DNA from: Paramecium octaurelia
Lineage: Eukaryota; Ciliophora; Oligohymenophorea; Peniculida; Parameciidae
Assembly (NCBI GenBank): GCA_905182995.1
Contig: CAJJDP010000108.1
Coordinates: forward strand, 15,722-79,721
DNA length: 64,000 nt
Direction: 5' to 3'
The notes below the pieces were generated by a model. The model was given only the letters and a program-made list of their open reading frames with translations, was not told the origin of the DNA and ran no database searches. The position numbers were made by a program, and so were the translations under genes. Shown piece after piece: positions 12,415-24,965 of this stretch (its first letter is position 1; every line of letters begins with the position of its first letter).

Positions 12415-14261
12415 TTTGGAAATGACTTTTGCAAGTGAATTTTAAGTTTTAAATTTTTTAAAGGAATGATAGGGTGAAAATGAAAATGGAAGATTTAACT
12501 GACAACATTATGTAATGTATAATCTGACTGGCTGAATGTTTTTTAATCTAGAAATGATTTTTAAATATTCATAACTGCCATTTGTAGACTTTTTCCAACC
12601 CAGATCTTCTATAGTGATAAAAACATCTTAATCGTACTTAATAAAAAACCGAGATTATTAGAATTGTAATTTATTGTCCTTCCTTTTAGTTGATAAATCT
12701 ATTTACCATCTCATGTAAATCTAGAAGTTAATCTTTAATATAATAATTCATTAGTCCTATAATTTTCTTCTTTAATTCTTTTTTCGAAATAAAGAGTGTA
12801 CAACACAACTATCTATATTATTAATGATTTCTTTACTTGTTAAATTACTTAATACATGATCTTCCTCATTAATTTAGAAAACCTAAACTATCAAAAATAT
12901 TTTGAATTTTAAAATATATCCACATATCCTCTTACTTGATAGATATTTATTGTAAATTTAAACTGATATCATTAAATATATACTATCATGATAGATATTG
13001 TAATTAGAGATTAGATTTAGTTAATTTTGTGTCATTGTTTTTTTTAAATTTTATTGATTTCATACTTCTGAATAGTTCTTTACCTAATAATCGACAAGTA
13101 TGTATATCTATTCTGCAGAATTTCTATATAAAATAGTCGCTTTTGCTTTGTAAAAAAGGTCTACTTACAATAAGTATTTGTTGAATTAGCAGAGTAACTG
13201 TAAACTTGGTCTCTCGAATATAGAAGTTAACTGATTAACCAGAATTTAAAATTCTAAAGAATAATAACTATTGAATAGTTTTGTTGAATTAGAATCCGTG
13301 TGTAATAAAATGTTTTGATAATAAAAGGAGAATGATTTAAGAAATAAATTGATCAAAAGACCTGATGGATGAGAATCATATGCTCCACTACAATATGTTG
13401 ATCAAAATCAAATGAACTTGCATACACATATAGATAGAGACTAACCCTAGTATTTAGTACAAGATCATGTTGAAGAGAAAATTCGCCTATTCCAAATCGA
13501 ATACTTTTGCTGTGTTAAGAAAAAGAATTTTCATGCATTTAGATACATATTTGGAAAGGTAGCTTTCTTAGTTAGGCTGGATTCAATTCTAATCAGACAT
13601 TTTGTAAGGGTAAGGAGCCTAACTTCTTACTTTATGAATGAAAAACAATGCCTATCTTATACATAGCATTAAAGAGTCTGAAAATAGCTGAAACAACTGC
13701 TTAATTAGATAGATTAGCCTTTGGTATTATGCTATTCTAAACTAAATATTAAAATAGGAAGAGAAACAGATTCCTATGTTTTCGATTTTATTCTGAAGAA
13801 TTTTCTTGCAAAGTTGTCCTATTTCAATTGATTAATTTACAAAAATCTAATCTTGCCAATTAATAACTTCAAATATTTTATTCAATACAATAAAAAACCG
13901 TCAAAACGATAGTGAATATTATTAACCTATTAAACTAATTACAAGCCCTTAATTTCAGTTCATTAATTATATTCTTAATTCTATTTTCCTTTAAGGATGA
14001 ATAATTTAATAAAAATTGAGAATTCGACCCAATCCTTTAGTAATTTTTTCCATCGTGTTCAATAAATAATTATATTTATCAATGAATTAAGTATTATTCA
14101 AAAATCTAACACTTGTTAAGGTACATTTAAGAGAGCTTATTTGATAAAGAATAGAAGATTGATTTAAATGAAAGAAAAGAGAAAGTAGAATTTATTTTTC
14201 ATATGATGATAATATAAAATTAAAAATCATTAAAAATAGCAATATAATAATTATATTATTT
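12415..14261. other. no convincing gene
   Basis: A plus-strand frame from about 13385 to 13680 (containing HVEEKIRLFQIEYFCC and HAFRYIFGK) stays open under the ciliate code, but has no start, no family motif, and ends at TGA near 13680. Otherwise TGA-rich AT sequence. Confidence 0.35.
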
Positions 14262-15728
14262 ATGAATTAATCTGAAGATTTCATTATGAAATGCCCAAAT
14301 CCTTAACATACTAAGAATTTGAGCCAAGTGTGCTTTGATGAATTTTGTAAAGAATAGAGATTATGTTGTCATGAATGTATACAAAGTGGAAAGCATTTTT
14401 CACATCCTCACAATTTATAAGAGTTGCCATTTTTATTTGAACATATAGAAAAAACTAAATAACAAACTGATAATTTCATTAATAAGTTGAATACAAAAAT
14501 GGATTATGTTTATCAATTTTACTCTTTATTAATTGGAGGAATTAGATCTAAATACTAAATGTCTAAAATATAATTTCTAACCTTAAATTTTGATGAAATT
14601 GATTCCTTCGTATTACAAATTATTCATTTCAAATCATTTGAACTCTATTTCCAAAAGCTGTTCTAACAATTTATATTGAAAATTTAGGATTTCATGAAGG
14701 AACTACAAAATGAATTAGACTTAACTTCAGTTAAATACTATCAAATATCAAAATTTAATCTTATGAAATCAGAGGAATATTATAAAAAAGGTATTAGATT
14801 TAATAATTTAGGGTATAAACTATATTGGGATGATAAAAAATTTGATGAGGCTATTAATTTATTTGATTAAGCATTAAATTTGAATTAACAACATTTATTA
14901 TCACTATGGTGTAAAGGTTTAAGTAAATTTAATTTATTAGCTGACAGTTTAAGGATTCTTGGCTAATATAATGAATCTACAATTTGGGTAGATAAGGCTT
15001 TGTAGATCGATCCAAGGCATTGCAATTCATTATATACTAAAGGCATAAATAAATTTTTAATTTACTAGCTGATATTTTAAGGTTGATCGGTTAATATCAC
15101 GAAGCAGTTCTTTGGGCTGATAGAGCTTTGTCAGTAGATCCTAACCATTTCAATTCATTATTTACCAAAGGTATGAATAACATTTTATGATTAGCGGATA
15201 GTTTAAGGATTCTTGGATAATATGATGAAGCAGTTATTTGGGCAGATAAAGCTCTGCTTTTAAATCCGAAGTAACGCGATTCTTTATGCACGAAAGGTCT
15301 GATTAAATTTTAAGTTTAGCTGAGAGTTTAAGGGGGCTTGGTTAATATGATGAAGCGATCATTAGCGCAGATTAAGCTTTATAAGTCGATCCAAAGCATT
15401 GTAGTTCATTATATATTAAAGGTATTCTTATATTTTATTTCTAGGAAACTCATTAAGATTACTGAAAAAAGTTTAAAGAAGCTATGAAAGTGATTGAGAC
15501 ATCTTTAAAAATTAATCCAACTCATTTTGATTCTTTAAAGATAAAAGGTTTATTGTATTATATAATTAATAGGAGCATGTTTACAGGATCAGAGCTTATA
15601 TAAAGAAGCTTTGATATTTTATGATAAAGCTTTAAAAATTGATTCCAATAATTAATGGACGAAAAAAAGAAAAAGTATTCTATTTTGACTAATTAGATGA
15701 ATGTTTAAACGCCTTAAAAAATAAGTGA
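14262..15728 (+). CDS. Cys/His-finger plus TPR-repeat protein (one frameshift)
   Basis: ATG at 14262, TGA at 15726-15728. The N-terminus has a B-box-like pattern (CPNPQH...CFDEFC...CCHEC...H..HPH, residues ~9-50), then a coiled coil, then about seven TPR units with the consensus LY.KADSLR.LGQYDEA..WADKAL..DP. Each unit carries a 21-26 nt intron at the same position after the TK/IK motif. The intron at about 15042-15067 starts GC instead of GT. In the sixth unit (~15460) a run of six A gives one base too many for the frame, and removing one A restores ...KKFKEAMKVIETSLKINP. Probably a real gene carrying either a sequencing error or a fresh mutation. Likely an intracellular scaffold; the finger suggests protein or zinc binding. 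It belongs to the same family type as the gene at 26.7 kb. Confidence 0.75.
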
Positions 15729-17968
15729 TCAATATCAATAAGATTATGAAATATTTAAATTCATTCTTAAAATACGAAATATGTCTACAGTAATTGTTTT
15801 GGATAAAACATATCATTTTAATTAAAAATTGCTCAAATGCAACATGGCTTTATTAGAACCAAAATGGAAAATAACCTTGAAACCTCATTTTTCACGCTTA
15901 CATAATATTATATTAATTTCCAGAATATAGATATAATATCTAATTAATGTAAACATATTATAAATTTGGTAACAAAACAAGCCCAATTTATTTTTTGTGA
16001 ATAATTGCCTCACATAGATTTATATTTTTTAGTTAATTTTCGATTTTACAAATATAATTAACATGTAAATTGAAGTCTCTTTACAAAAATATATATTTTT
16101 TAGTAAATGTTTGTTTATTAACAGAAAACCTTGGATTTATCCAAAAATTTAGGGTGTGATTATTCAGATTTTGCCTTTAATTGCTCATTTATTTCCTTTA
16201 ATATCTATGAATACAAAATACACAAATCATAGTGAAACTTAAAACTTAAAATAACTGATAAATATATTTCTCATTCGTGAACTTTCAGCTGTGGATCATA
16301 TTAATTTTCAAAAAAATACTATCCATCTTTCATCAGATAAGGATTATATTTTGTTTTATTAACTCTTTTCTATTTGAATCTAAGCGAAAATCAAAATCCT
16401 GGGATCGAATAATTGAGGATATTCACCAAAATTTTGTGAATATCCTATAACTGAAATTCATTGATATTAATTCTGTAATAATGGGATAAAATAAGCATAT
16501 TTATCTCCTCATAGAAGGATAGCTTTTTCTTTTTCTTTTGGATTTAAAATTTAATTATTAAAGTGAAATTACAATATTTTTGAAGTGTCAATTGAGTGGG
16601 TAAAGAAAATTTATAACTAGCCTTCTCAAGATCCTGAAATCCTTTGGTTATAGGAAAAAAAGAGAATAGATATCAATTTGAAAGGCCACAATTTCATACA
16701 ATAATTATATATTTGTCTATACTTGAATATTGTTAACATTTTAAACTAAATCACCACTATAGGTAATCGCTCCAAATATTTCAATGATAGATAAAGGAAG
16801 GAATAATCTAACATTTTAGGTACCAGATTTTTGATTTTTCTACAATGAATTCAAGAACTAACACATTTATAAAGATGCAGGTGGCTTATTTTTTTGAATT
16901 GGGCTTAAAAACAATCAATTTTTAACCCTTTCTTCAATAAGAATTTCAAATTGATTCCCTTATTATAAGTTTTTTCAATTTAAGAACAATAAACGTTTTA
17001 TTTGTATCATTTATTTATATTAATAAATTGTTTCTAAATAACTTTCTTCGGTTATATTTCAAATTATTAGTAATATTTTCTTTTTTTCTTCATCTCAACC
17101 AATTAAACATATATTCTCTTATATAAAATTGGAGGTTTCTTAAATTTCTTAAATTTTACTCTTTTTTTGTATTCCATAAGAACCTCAACCTTTTATTTTT
17201 ATCCTAAATGGACTAAATATTGGAAGCCTATAGCTAATATTTGCATTATTATTTTTTTTTAATTGATTTGAGTTTCTTATTATAATTATTTGAATCGGAG
17301 AAAGCCATTATCAATATTGGGTTTCCTACGAAAATAATACTTTTTAAAAAACCTACAATTATTTGTTACTATAAGTAAATAATTAATTTCAAAAAAATAG
17401 CTATAAATCCTATTTATAGGTTTACGCTTCCAAATCGTACTTAAAAGGTGGTGAACCTTATACTAAACCAAATTTTTTGCATTTTTCATTAAATTTGTAT
17501 AAACTTGAGAAAATAGATTTTTTACTCAATGATCAATATTGATCTTTGTTTCTCTATCCACGAAAGACTAGCTTATAAACATTCCAAATCAAATTAATTA
17601 TGGAGTCATATTTTTGACCAAAAAGGTACTCCTTAAAATGAAACAGAAAGCATATCACTACGAAGGATGAAATTTATTTTGAATCTCAATATTTTAATCT
17701 GTTCTATTTTCAAGTCACCTAAATAAATTTTGTTACTAATACACTGTTCAAACATAAAATTTTAGAGTAATTGCAAGATTTTATTGTAATATCCAATATC
17801 AAGATGCTTCAATCAATTATTAAATTTTTCTCCAAATTTATTAACTCACCTGAATCATGATGTCGATTAATGTTTAATTGAAGAATAATGAAAACAAGTA
17901 TCTAAGAACGACGAGTAAGTTTACATATATTAGTGAAATAGATAATATTACAGAATGAAGCCAAACTA
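15729..17968. other. no convincing gene
   Basis: TGA in all frames at short intervals; no motif recognised. Several poly-A/T runs. Likely intergenic or long-decayed sequence. Confidence 0.4.
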
Positions 17969-18810
17969 ATAACAATGAGTGAAAATTTACACGTATATTG
18001 GATAATGCGACCATTCACAAAAATTAAATTGTAAAAGGTGTATTGGATAGAATTCCTCAAATGTTACCCAACACCATCTCGACCCTATTTGAATCCTATT
18101 TAACATATTTTTTCTAGTTAAAACAATTAATTCATTAACCGCATATCAATCTTTGATTCATCAAGGATAAAAACCTTAAAGGATAGATGATCCAATCAGC
18201 GTATTTCCCCAAATGAAAGAGAACTATAATATTTTTAATTTATTGGCATCACTATATTTAATGGCATTTAAAGTTGCACCTAATCATAGTTAAAAAATTG
18301 ACTTTTTTATGAAAATCATTTTTATATTTTCCTATTGTCATGGGCTTTTTTTTATTTTTATGAGCTGCTTCCATTTGATTCTGTATTAATTGGGATAGCG
18401 GTAAAGTAAAAGTATCTGATTATTCTCAACAAAATTCAAACGAATAACATATATAAAAAGATCCTCTCAAGTTCTTTTAAGTCAAAATCTATTCAAGAGG
18501 CATAAGCAAATTCTATGATCAAAACTGATGTTTTAAATCAACTGAAAAAATGGGTAAATGTATTTATTTTACCCAAAACTGTATTATTTGAGAGAATTTC
18601 AATTTCCAATTGGAAAGAATTCTACCTTAAGAATGGAATTTAGCTTTTGTCCAATTATAATTTCTGCATTTAAATTCATTTTCTATTTTTGACATATGAA
18701 ACAGGCTTAATGCATTTTAAACGCTATGTTTGGCAATTTCTTCAAATTTCTGTATTCCAGATCCTTACTCATAAAGATGACTAAGTTGAGAATGTCTCAA
18801 GTCTTGATAG
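17969..18810. repeat. 842-bp exact copy, left of N
   Basis: Matches 18812-19653 throughout, offset 843. The pattern X-N-X points to two overlapping contig ends placed side by side rather than a biological tandem duplication. Inside it, from about 18302 to 18804, a plus-strand frame stays open (under the ciliate code) for about 165 codons, but I recognise no family. Confidence 0.92.
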
Positions 18811-18811
18811 N
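18811..18811. other. single-base gap (N), contig join
   Basis: Single N exactly between two identical 842-bp copies. Confidence 0.95.
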
Positions 18812-19653
18812 ATAACAATGAGTGAAAATTTACACGTATATTGGATAATGCGACCATTCACAAAAATTAAATTGTAAAAGGTGTATTGGATAGAATTCCT
18901 CAAATGTTACCCAACACCATCTCGACCCTATTTGAATCCTATTTAACATATTTTTTCTAGTTAAAACAATTAATTCATTAACCGCATATCAATCTTTGAT
19001 TCATCAAGGATAAAAACCTTAAAGGATAGATGATCCAATCAGCGTATTTCCCCAAATGAAAGAGAACTATAATATTTTTAATTTATTGGCATCACTATAT
19101 TTAATGGCATTTAAAGTTGCACCTAATCATAGTTAAAAAATTGACTTTTTTATGAAAATCATTTTTATATTTTCCTATTGTCATGGGCTTTTTTTTATTT
19201 TTATGAGCTGCTTCCATTTGATTCTGTATTAATTGGGATAGCGGTAAAGTAAAAGTATCTGATTATTCTCAACAAAATTCAAACGAATAACATATATAAA
19301 AAGATCCTCTCAAGTTCTTTTAAGTCAAAATCTATTCAAGAGGCATAAGCAAATTCTATGATCAAAACTGATGTTTTAAATCAACTGAAAAAATGGGTAA
19401 ATGTATTTATTTTACCCAAAACTGTATTATTTGAGAGAATTTCAATTTCCAATTGGAAAGAATTCTACCTTAAGAATGGAATTTAGCTTTTGTCCAATTA
19501 TAATTTCTGCATTTAAATTCATTTTCTATTTTTGACATATGAAACAGGCTTAATGCATTTTAAACGCTATGTTTGGCAATTTCTTCAAATTTCTGTATTC
19601 CAGATCCTTACTCATAAAGATGACTAAGTTGAGAATGTCTCAAGTCTTGATAG
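18812..19653. repeat. 842-bp exact copy, right of N
   Basis: Second copy of 17969-18810; runs on into unique sequence beginning ctgaatgttaaag. Probably the same genomic segment as copy 1. Confidence 0.92.
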
Positions 19654-21114
19654 CTGAATGTTAAAGAAAATAAAGATATTCTTTGGTTTTATTCGGTTTG
19701 ATTTGTTGCAAAAATAAAGCGCCAGTTATAATTACTTTTGCTTGGCACTGTATGAAATGCTTTTTTATTCGCCATATACCTTTACATATAGTTTTTTGTA
19801 TCTTTAATTACATTAAATGAGAAAGCCTAAGATTTCTTTCTGCTTTTTTAAACCTCATTTAATGTATTGTTTGGTAACTATACAACAAATCCCGACATTT
19901 CTGATCAAAGGTGAATTACCAAGTTCTGAAATATATAGATAAATAATTTAAAATGTGAAAGAAGATAGAGTTTCCATATTATGTAATCCAAGATCATCCA
20001 CAGGATAAGACTGATATTAACAATTCTTATTGAATTTTTCATTAATTCCAGCCTATATTCGATGTTTGCTTTTTGTCTTTGAAAGAGTCGCTTATCCTCT
20101 TTCAAATTATTTCCTGCTTAGGCTTTTGTTTGTGAAGATCTGGTTTCATAGTTAAAATGTAATAAAATTTCTATGTAAGAATCGTTGGCCTTCATCTTTT
20201 GGCATAACCATTTGTCTGCCATCAAATATATTCCCAGCCTCTAAAAGTGGCTCAACTTCATACTCAAACGTTAGCATTAAAAATATTGTTATAAATGATT
20301 AGAAGTTGTTTTCATTTGCATTTCTTAATTTTGGTTCAAGTTTCTGAGGATATGTTCTACTGTAAGAAAAATTTTCGTCGGGCATTTTTAAGCTAGAAAA
20401 GGCAGAAATCAGATGGATCTTTAAAAGCCTAATTTTCAAAACTAGGTCAAAACATTAACTGTCAAAATTATTATTTTCTACTTTTTCAGAGATTTAAAAC
20501 TTCAGTTTTGATCATCAAAAGCGAAGAGTTAGAGCAAAGATTTAGAATTTGTTTATGCCTCTTGAATCGATGTTGACTTAAAAGATTTTGAGAGTATCTT
20601 TTTATAAATGTCATTTGTTGAATTTTGTTGTGAATAATCAGATACTTTTTCTTTGCCATCATTCCAATGCGTAAAGAATAAAATGGAAGAGGCTCATAAA
20701 AATAAAAAAAAGCCTGATGAGAATAGAAGAATACAGAAATGATTTCCATAAAAAAGTTAATGTGATATTGATTATTTAAACAATAATTGAAAATTAATGG
20801 ATCGTTTAAAATAAATATTTGATCTTTTCATTTGATTTAAAAATAAATTAAGAGCAAGCAAAAATGATAGAATTTTATAAATCTGAATAGTTAGCAAAGA
20901 ATTAAAATTTTTTACTATATTTCAGCTTCAATATTTTAGAGAAAATGTGATAGAAGTTAGGAATTAATTGATCAATTTTAATATGTGAGAATAACTTTAT
21001 TATTAATTCTATTTTAACAAGTCTAGTTAATTAAAAAAAAATATTAATATGGTAATACTAACAGAAAATATAAATCTCAATTAAACAAAATTTTTGACAT
21101 AAATTGTTTCTAAT
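19654..21114. other. coding-like minus-strand fragments, no gene resolved
   Basis: On the minus strand short open stretches occur, such as MPDENFSYSRTYPQKLEP.. (from ~20385) followed by LLEAGNIFDGRQMVMPKDEG (~20235-20170), and further down NCQYQSYPVDDLGLHNMETL (~20010-19950). They could be exons of one gene running right to left, but splice sites linking them were not found and no family is recognised. Confidence 0.3.
20480..20760. repeat. diverged inverted copy of 18300-18540
   Basis: The reverse complement of this stretch aligns by eye over ~250 bp with 18300-18540 (and 19143-19383). Shared words include ggctttttttttatttttatgag, agtatctgattatt, aacaaaattca, cttttaagtcaa and gattcaagaggcataa. 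Identity is perhaps three quarters, with small indels. Translated, one frame is conserved as AFFYFYE..LPF.S..IG and then KYLII.NKIQ; another frame shows SIQEAQ.NS. It is therefore unclear which frame, if any, was selected. Confidence 0.7.
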
Positions 21115-22578
21115 TCATAATTCTTTATATTTTCTAATTTATATTTTTCTTGTATCCATATCCCAATTTATTAAATAACATCCATCCTAACTTAGTTATC
21201 CAAAGATAACATGCGTATTAAATTGAATATGCTATTCAACCACAAACGAATTATCATCTAACTTCCTTAAGATATTTATGAACATGCCATTCTTATTCAC
21301 TAGCATTCCCTTTGATTTTAAATACTATAATTGAAAATAACTAGTATCTTGCTGTGAATCACACTTTACAGGAATATCAATAGTGTTCTTATACTGTAAA
21401 GTTTATTGATCAAAATCATACACTTGCATAAATTCTGAACAATAAGGTTAATACACGAACTAATTATTATTTATAAAAGATATTCGATATCCATTTTAGT
21501 TTACTTCTATTAATTATTTAAGTATCCACCTCTAACCCTGCTCTTGTAATTAAATCACTGAAAGGCTATTATCTAACGAGCAACAAATCAATTGATTTTA
21601 TTCTTCATTTAAGCTTATTGAATGAATACTTTTATTATGTTCATTTAAGGATTATTATAATATCCAATCATTCTGTTTTCCCCAAAATTTTATTGTACAA
21701 TCTTTACTACTTGAAATGACAAGATCTTCTTTATTATTCACTAATAAGCAGAGAATACAATTTGTGTGTCCAGTTAATAATTGTTGCTTCACCCATTTAA
21801 ATTAGACTTGCTACCAGATTATAATTGTGTTATCAAAACTCCCAGATACAAATCTATCGGATTTCATCATAAAATTCAAAGTCACTACATTCCTTTTATG
21901 TTCGTTTAAGGTTTAAGTATAATTCAACTTCCCTTTATCAAAATTATAGACTTTTATTAGCTAATCACAAGCAGCTAGAACAATAGAGTCATCTTTATTA
22001 AATGCTATTGCACGACATCCTTCAGTTTAATAAATTTAATTCTATTCAATTAGTACAAAGGCAAATTTTTTTTGCTAATTTTACACCGTAATTTACAAAG
22101 TGTTTTATAAATCACTTGTCTACATTAGAGCATTAAGTGGTTGTTTTTCAGTTGCTACATCTTTCATTTATTTTTTTATTTGATTTGCTATTAATGTTAC
22201 TTAATCCATAGATTGCTTTAGTTTATTTTAAAATAGCATTTCCAATGCTTCTATTTAACTAAAATTCTTGATCTTATGACTAAGTTCAGAAAGTCCTAAA
22301 TTTTCAGAATTTAAATTGATTAATGGAATAAATAAATCTATCATAGATTAAAGGGATGATTTGCATTCTTAAAAGCTGTTCTACATAACTTGAAAAGCCT
22401 CACACCTTTCTTTCATCCAATTAGGTAAAAATTCTAAAGGTATTATATTACCTTAATGTTAAGAGTGACTAAATATACAATATTGACAATAAGGTCTCTG
22501 ATATTGGCATTAGGCATCTATACAAACTCCAATTATCTATTAATTTTTATGATCCGCTTAAGTACATCGAAATTCCAT
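21115..22578 (-). CDS. B-box-like finger / coiled-coil / WD40 protein
   Basis: Uninterrupted minus-strand frame of 487 codons under the ciliate code, ATG at 22578, TGA at 21115-21117. The N-terminus (residues ~5-50) has C...H...C....C...C..C...H..H spacing, typical of the ciliate B-box-like finger (CIDAQCQYQRPYCQYC). A helical, probably coiled-coil region follows to ~residue 170. Then come about six WD40 blades: FVSGSFDNTIIIW, VISSSKDCTIKFW, LICCSLDNSLSVI, and a closing GQLSQDGCYLINWD...KIQIRK. No intron is needed. It shares its architecture with the broken gene at 25-26 kb, and its WD40 end resembles the gene at 4.2-6.1 kb. Role: presumably a scaffold; partners unknown. Confidence 0.85.
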
Positions 22579-22834
22579 TTTCTATTAAAAAAAAATAGAA
22601 TAGAAAATAGCAAAAATAATTATAGCTTAATAATTTAATAAATGAGAAGAATATCTAAATATCTTATAAATATTAAGTTTAAATCATATTAATTGCTAAA
22701 ATGGTGACCACATTCCTATTTTGTTTTAACAATTTTATTGAATTTTATTGTTTTTCATTAAAGATTTGTACAACTCAAATTTTTATTATGTCTTTCTGAT
22801 TTTTATATTGATTATTATAAATTATAATACATCC

Positions 22835-24826
22835 ATGATATAATAATAATATCCACCTAGCTTAGAAGAAATAGACGAGAAAGAAAGCAGTTATGGTAAA
22901 ATTCTTAGTATAGATGGACCATGTATGTAGTCATTTTCCATTATAAGTAATTACTGTGGAGAATATGCCAAAAGCAGAAATATTTGAAGTAGTGAGGTTA
23001 GGTTAAAAAAAGTTGGTCGGAGAGATTATTAAGTTGAAAGATAGCACTACATTTATTTAATGTTTCGAAGATACATGTAATAAAATGTTAATGATAAGCT
23101 GGTTTAAGTGTGGACGATCCTGTGATAAGAACTAGATCTCCCTTTTCTATTGAATTAGGTCCAGGTTTAAAATTGTATTGACATAGGTATTTTTACATAA
23201 GTTTTTGATGGAATTCAACGAAGATTATAAATAAATTAAGATGGATCATTCTTTTATGGTCCTGGAGATATAAACAGTGCAGGACTAGATCATGATAGAA
23301 TTTGGGAATTTAAACCATCACCTAATGTAAAAGAAGGTAAAATGATTTATGGTGGCGATATTTATGGGTCAGTTTTTGAAAACAATCTTTTTGATGAACA
23401 CAGAATAATGGTAAATCCTTAAGTTCAAGGCAGAGTTACCTATATTGCCCCTGAAGGCAATTATACATTAAGAGATAAAGTTTTGGAAGTCGAATAAGAT
23501 GGTATCATTAATCAGTATGGAATGAGTTAATTTTGGCCTGTTAGATAATAAAGGCCGATATTACAAAAATTAGAAGGCAATGCACCTCTTGTTACAGGAA
23601 TAAGAGTGCTTGATGGACTATATCCATCAGTCTAAGGAGGTACTTGTTGTGCATCAGTGAGCTCAATTGGTGGTAAAATTTTTATATCTCAGTCGACAAG
23701 TAAAAATTCAAATTCTAATTGCAATATTTATGTGGGATGTGGGGAAAATGAATCTGATATTTTTAGAGTAATTGATGAATTTTATGACCAAAAAATTCCA
23801 ATTAAAGATCATTAGGAATCTATAACATAAAAAACATGTTTAATTGCTAATTCTTCAAAAATGACAATGCCCTCTACTGAAATATCAGTTTTTACAGGGA
23901 TAACTATTGGCGAATATTTTAGGGATATGGGTTTCAATGTTTCATTTATTATTGATTCAACAAATCAATGGATTCATGCTGTAAATTAAATTTAAGAGAA
24001 AATGGGCGAAATACTATCAGCAGAGGCATAATCTCAAGTTCTAACAGCAAAATTAGGGCAAATTTATAATAGAGCAGGAAGGGTTAAGTGCTTAGGTTCA
24101 CCGGACAGAATTGGATCCATTACTATGGTAGGAATTGCCACACAATCAGAAGGAGTATAATTATGTATTTGAATCATTAGGACTGGGCCAACCCTGCAAC
24201 TATTAGCACAATTAACAATTCATAAGTCTTTTGGCTATTCGACAAGAGATTATCCTAAAGAAATCATTTTCCTACTTTAGACTGGATTAGTTCAAATTCT
24301 AAATATGATCAACTATTAGATCCATATTATAGCTCCATAAATCCTGAATTCAATCATTTAAAAGCGAAATTAAAATAAATTTTGAGTGAAGAATTAGAAC
24401 TAATTAATATAATCTAGTTAGGAGAAACACCTTTATCAGAAGAACAACAATTATCTTTGGAAGTAATGTCTAGTTGAATATTAGATGATCCAAATAATTA
24501 GAGAACAGTTCATATACTAAAATACATTCAATGATTATGATGATAATTGTACTCTTCTTAAAACAATAGGCATGATGAAATGCATAGCTACCTTTTATGA
24601 ATGTGCTTAGAAGGTCCTTGTTGAATCTTCCAAAGATGAAAATATTACTTGGAATGTATTAAAGTAAAAAGTAAAAGATCAAATTTACAAATTGAATGGA
24701 ATGAAGTTTTATGTATAATAATTTTCCAACATTATATAGAAAATCAAGAAATCAGAGATAGAAATGTATTTTTCTAGTTTTGCAAATGAAATTTAATTTG
24801 CATTTGAAAATTAACAAGAAGGATGA
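22835..24826 (+). CDS. VMA1: V-type ATPase catalytic subunit A, divergent with altered P-loop
   Basis: Subunit A of the V1 sector, which normally hydrolyses ATP to drive proton pumping into vacuoles. ATG at 22835, TGA at 24824-24826, about 615 residues after removal of five short introns (e.g. 22923-22947). Family landmarks in order: SYGKILSIDGP, VVRLGQKKLVGEII, IELGPG, FDGIQR, LDGLYPSVQGGTC, YVGCGE, IYNRAGRVKCLG, QVFWLFDKRLSQRNHFPTLDW, LLDPYYSSINPEF, and a C-terminal KTIGMMKCIATFYE..Q region. The Walker A loop, normally GAFGCGKT in this family, reads VSSIGGKI at ~23670-23690. The downstream DSTSRWAEA segment reads DSTNQWIHA. Length, introns and frame are intact, so this is not an obvious pseudogene. 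I infer a fast-evolving paralogue with impaired or altered nucleotide binding. Confidence 0.9.
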
Positions 24827-24965
24827 GTATTTCAACTTATTATTAAATTTATTAATAAACGTGCAACTATATATAAGTGCAGATCATAAACGAATTTAAT
24901 AAATTTAACATTATGAATTTAGGTAATGGAACATTTAATAATTTGATGATCCTTTAATATCTTCT

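Noticed and set aside
24130..24500. Frameshifts and stops that seemed to make the V-ATPase gene a pseudogene
   Set aside because: Removing two mini-introns (about 24156-24181 and 24461-24482) restores the family sequence without a break.
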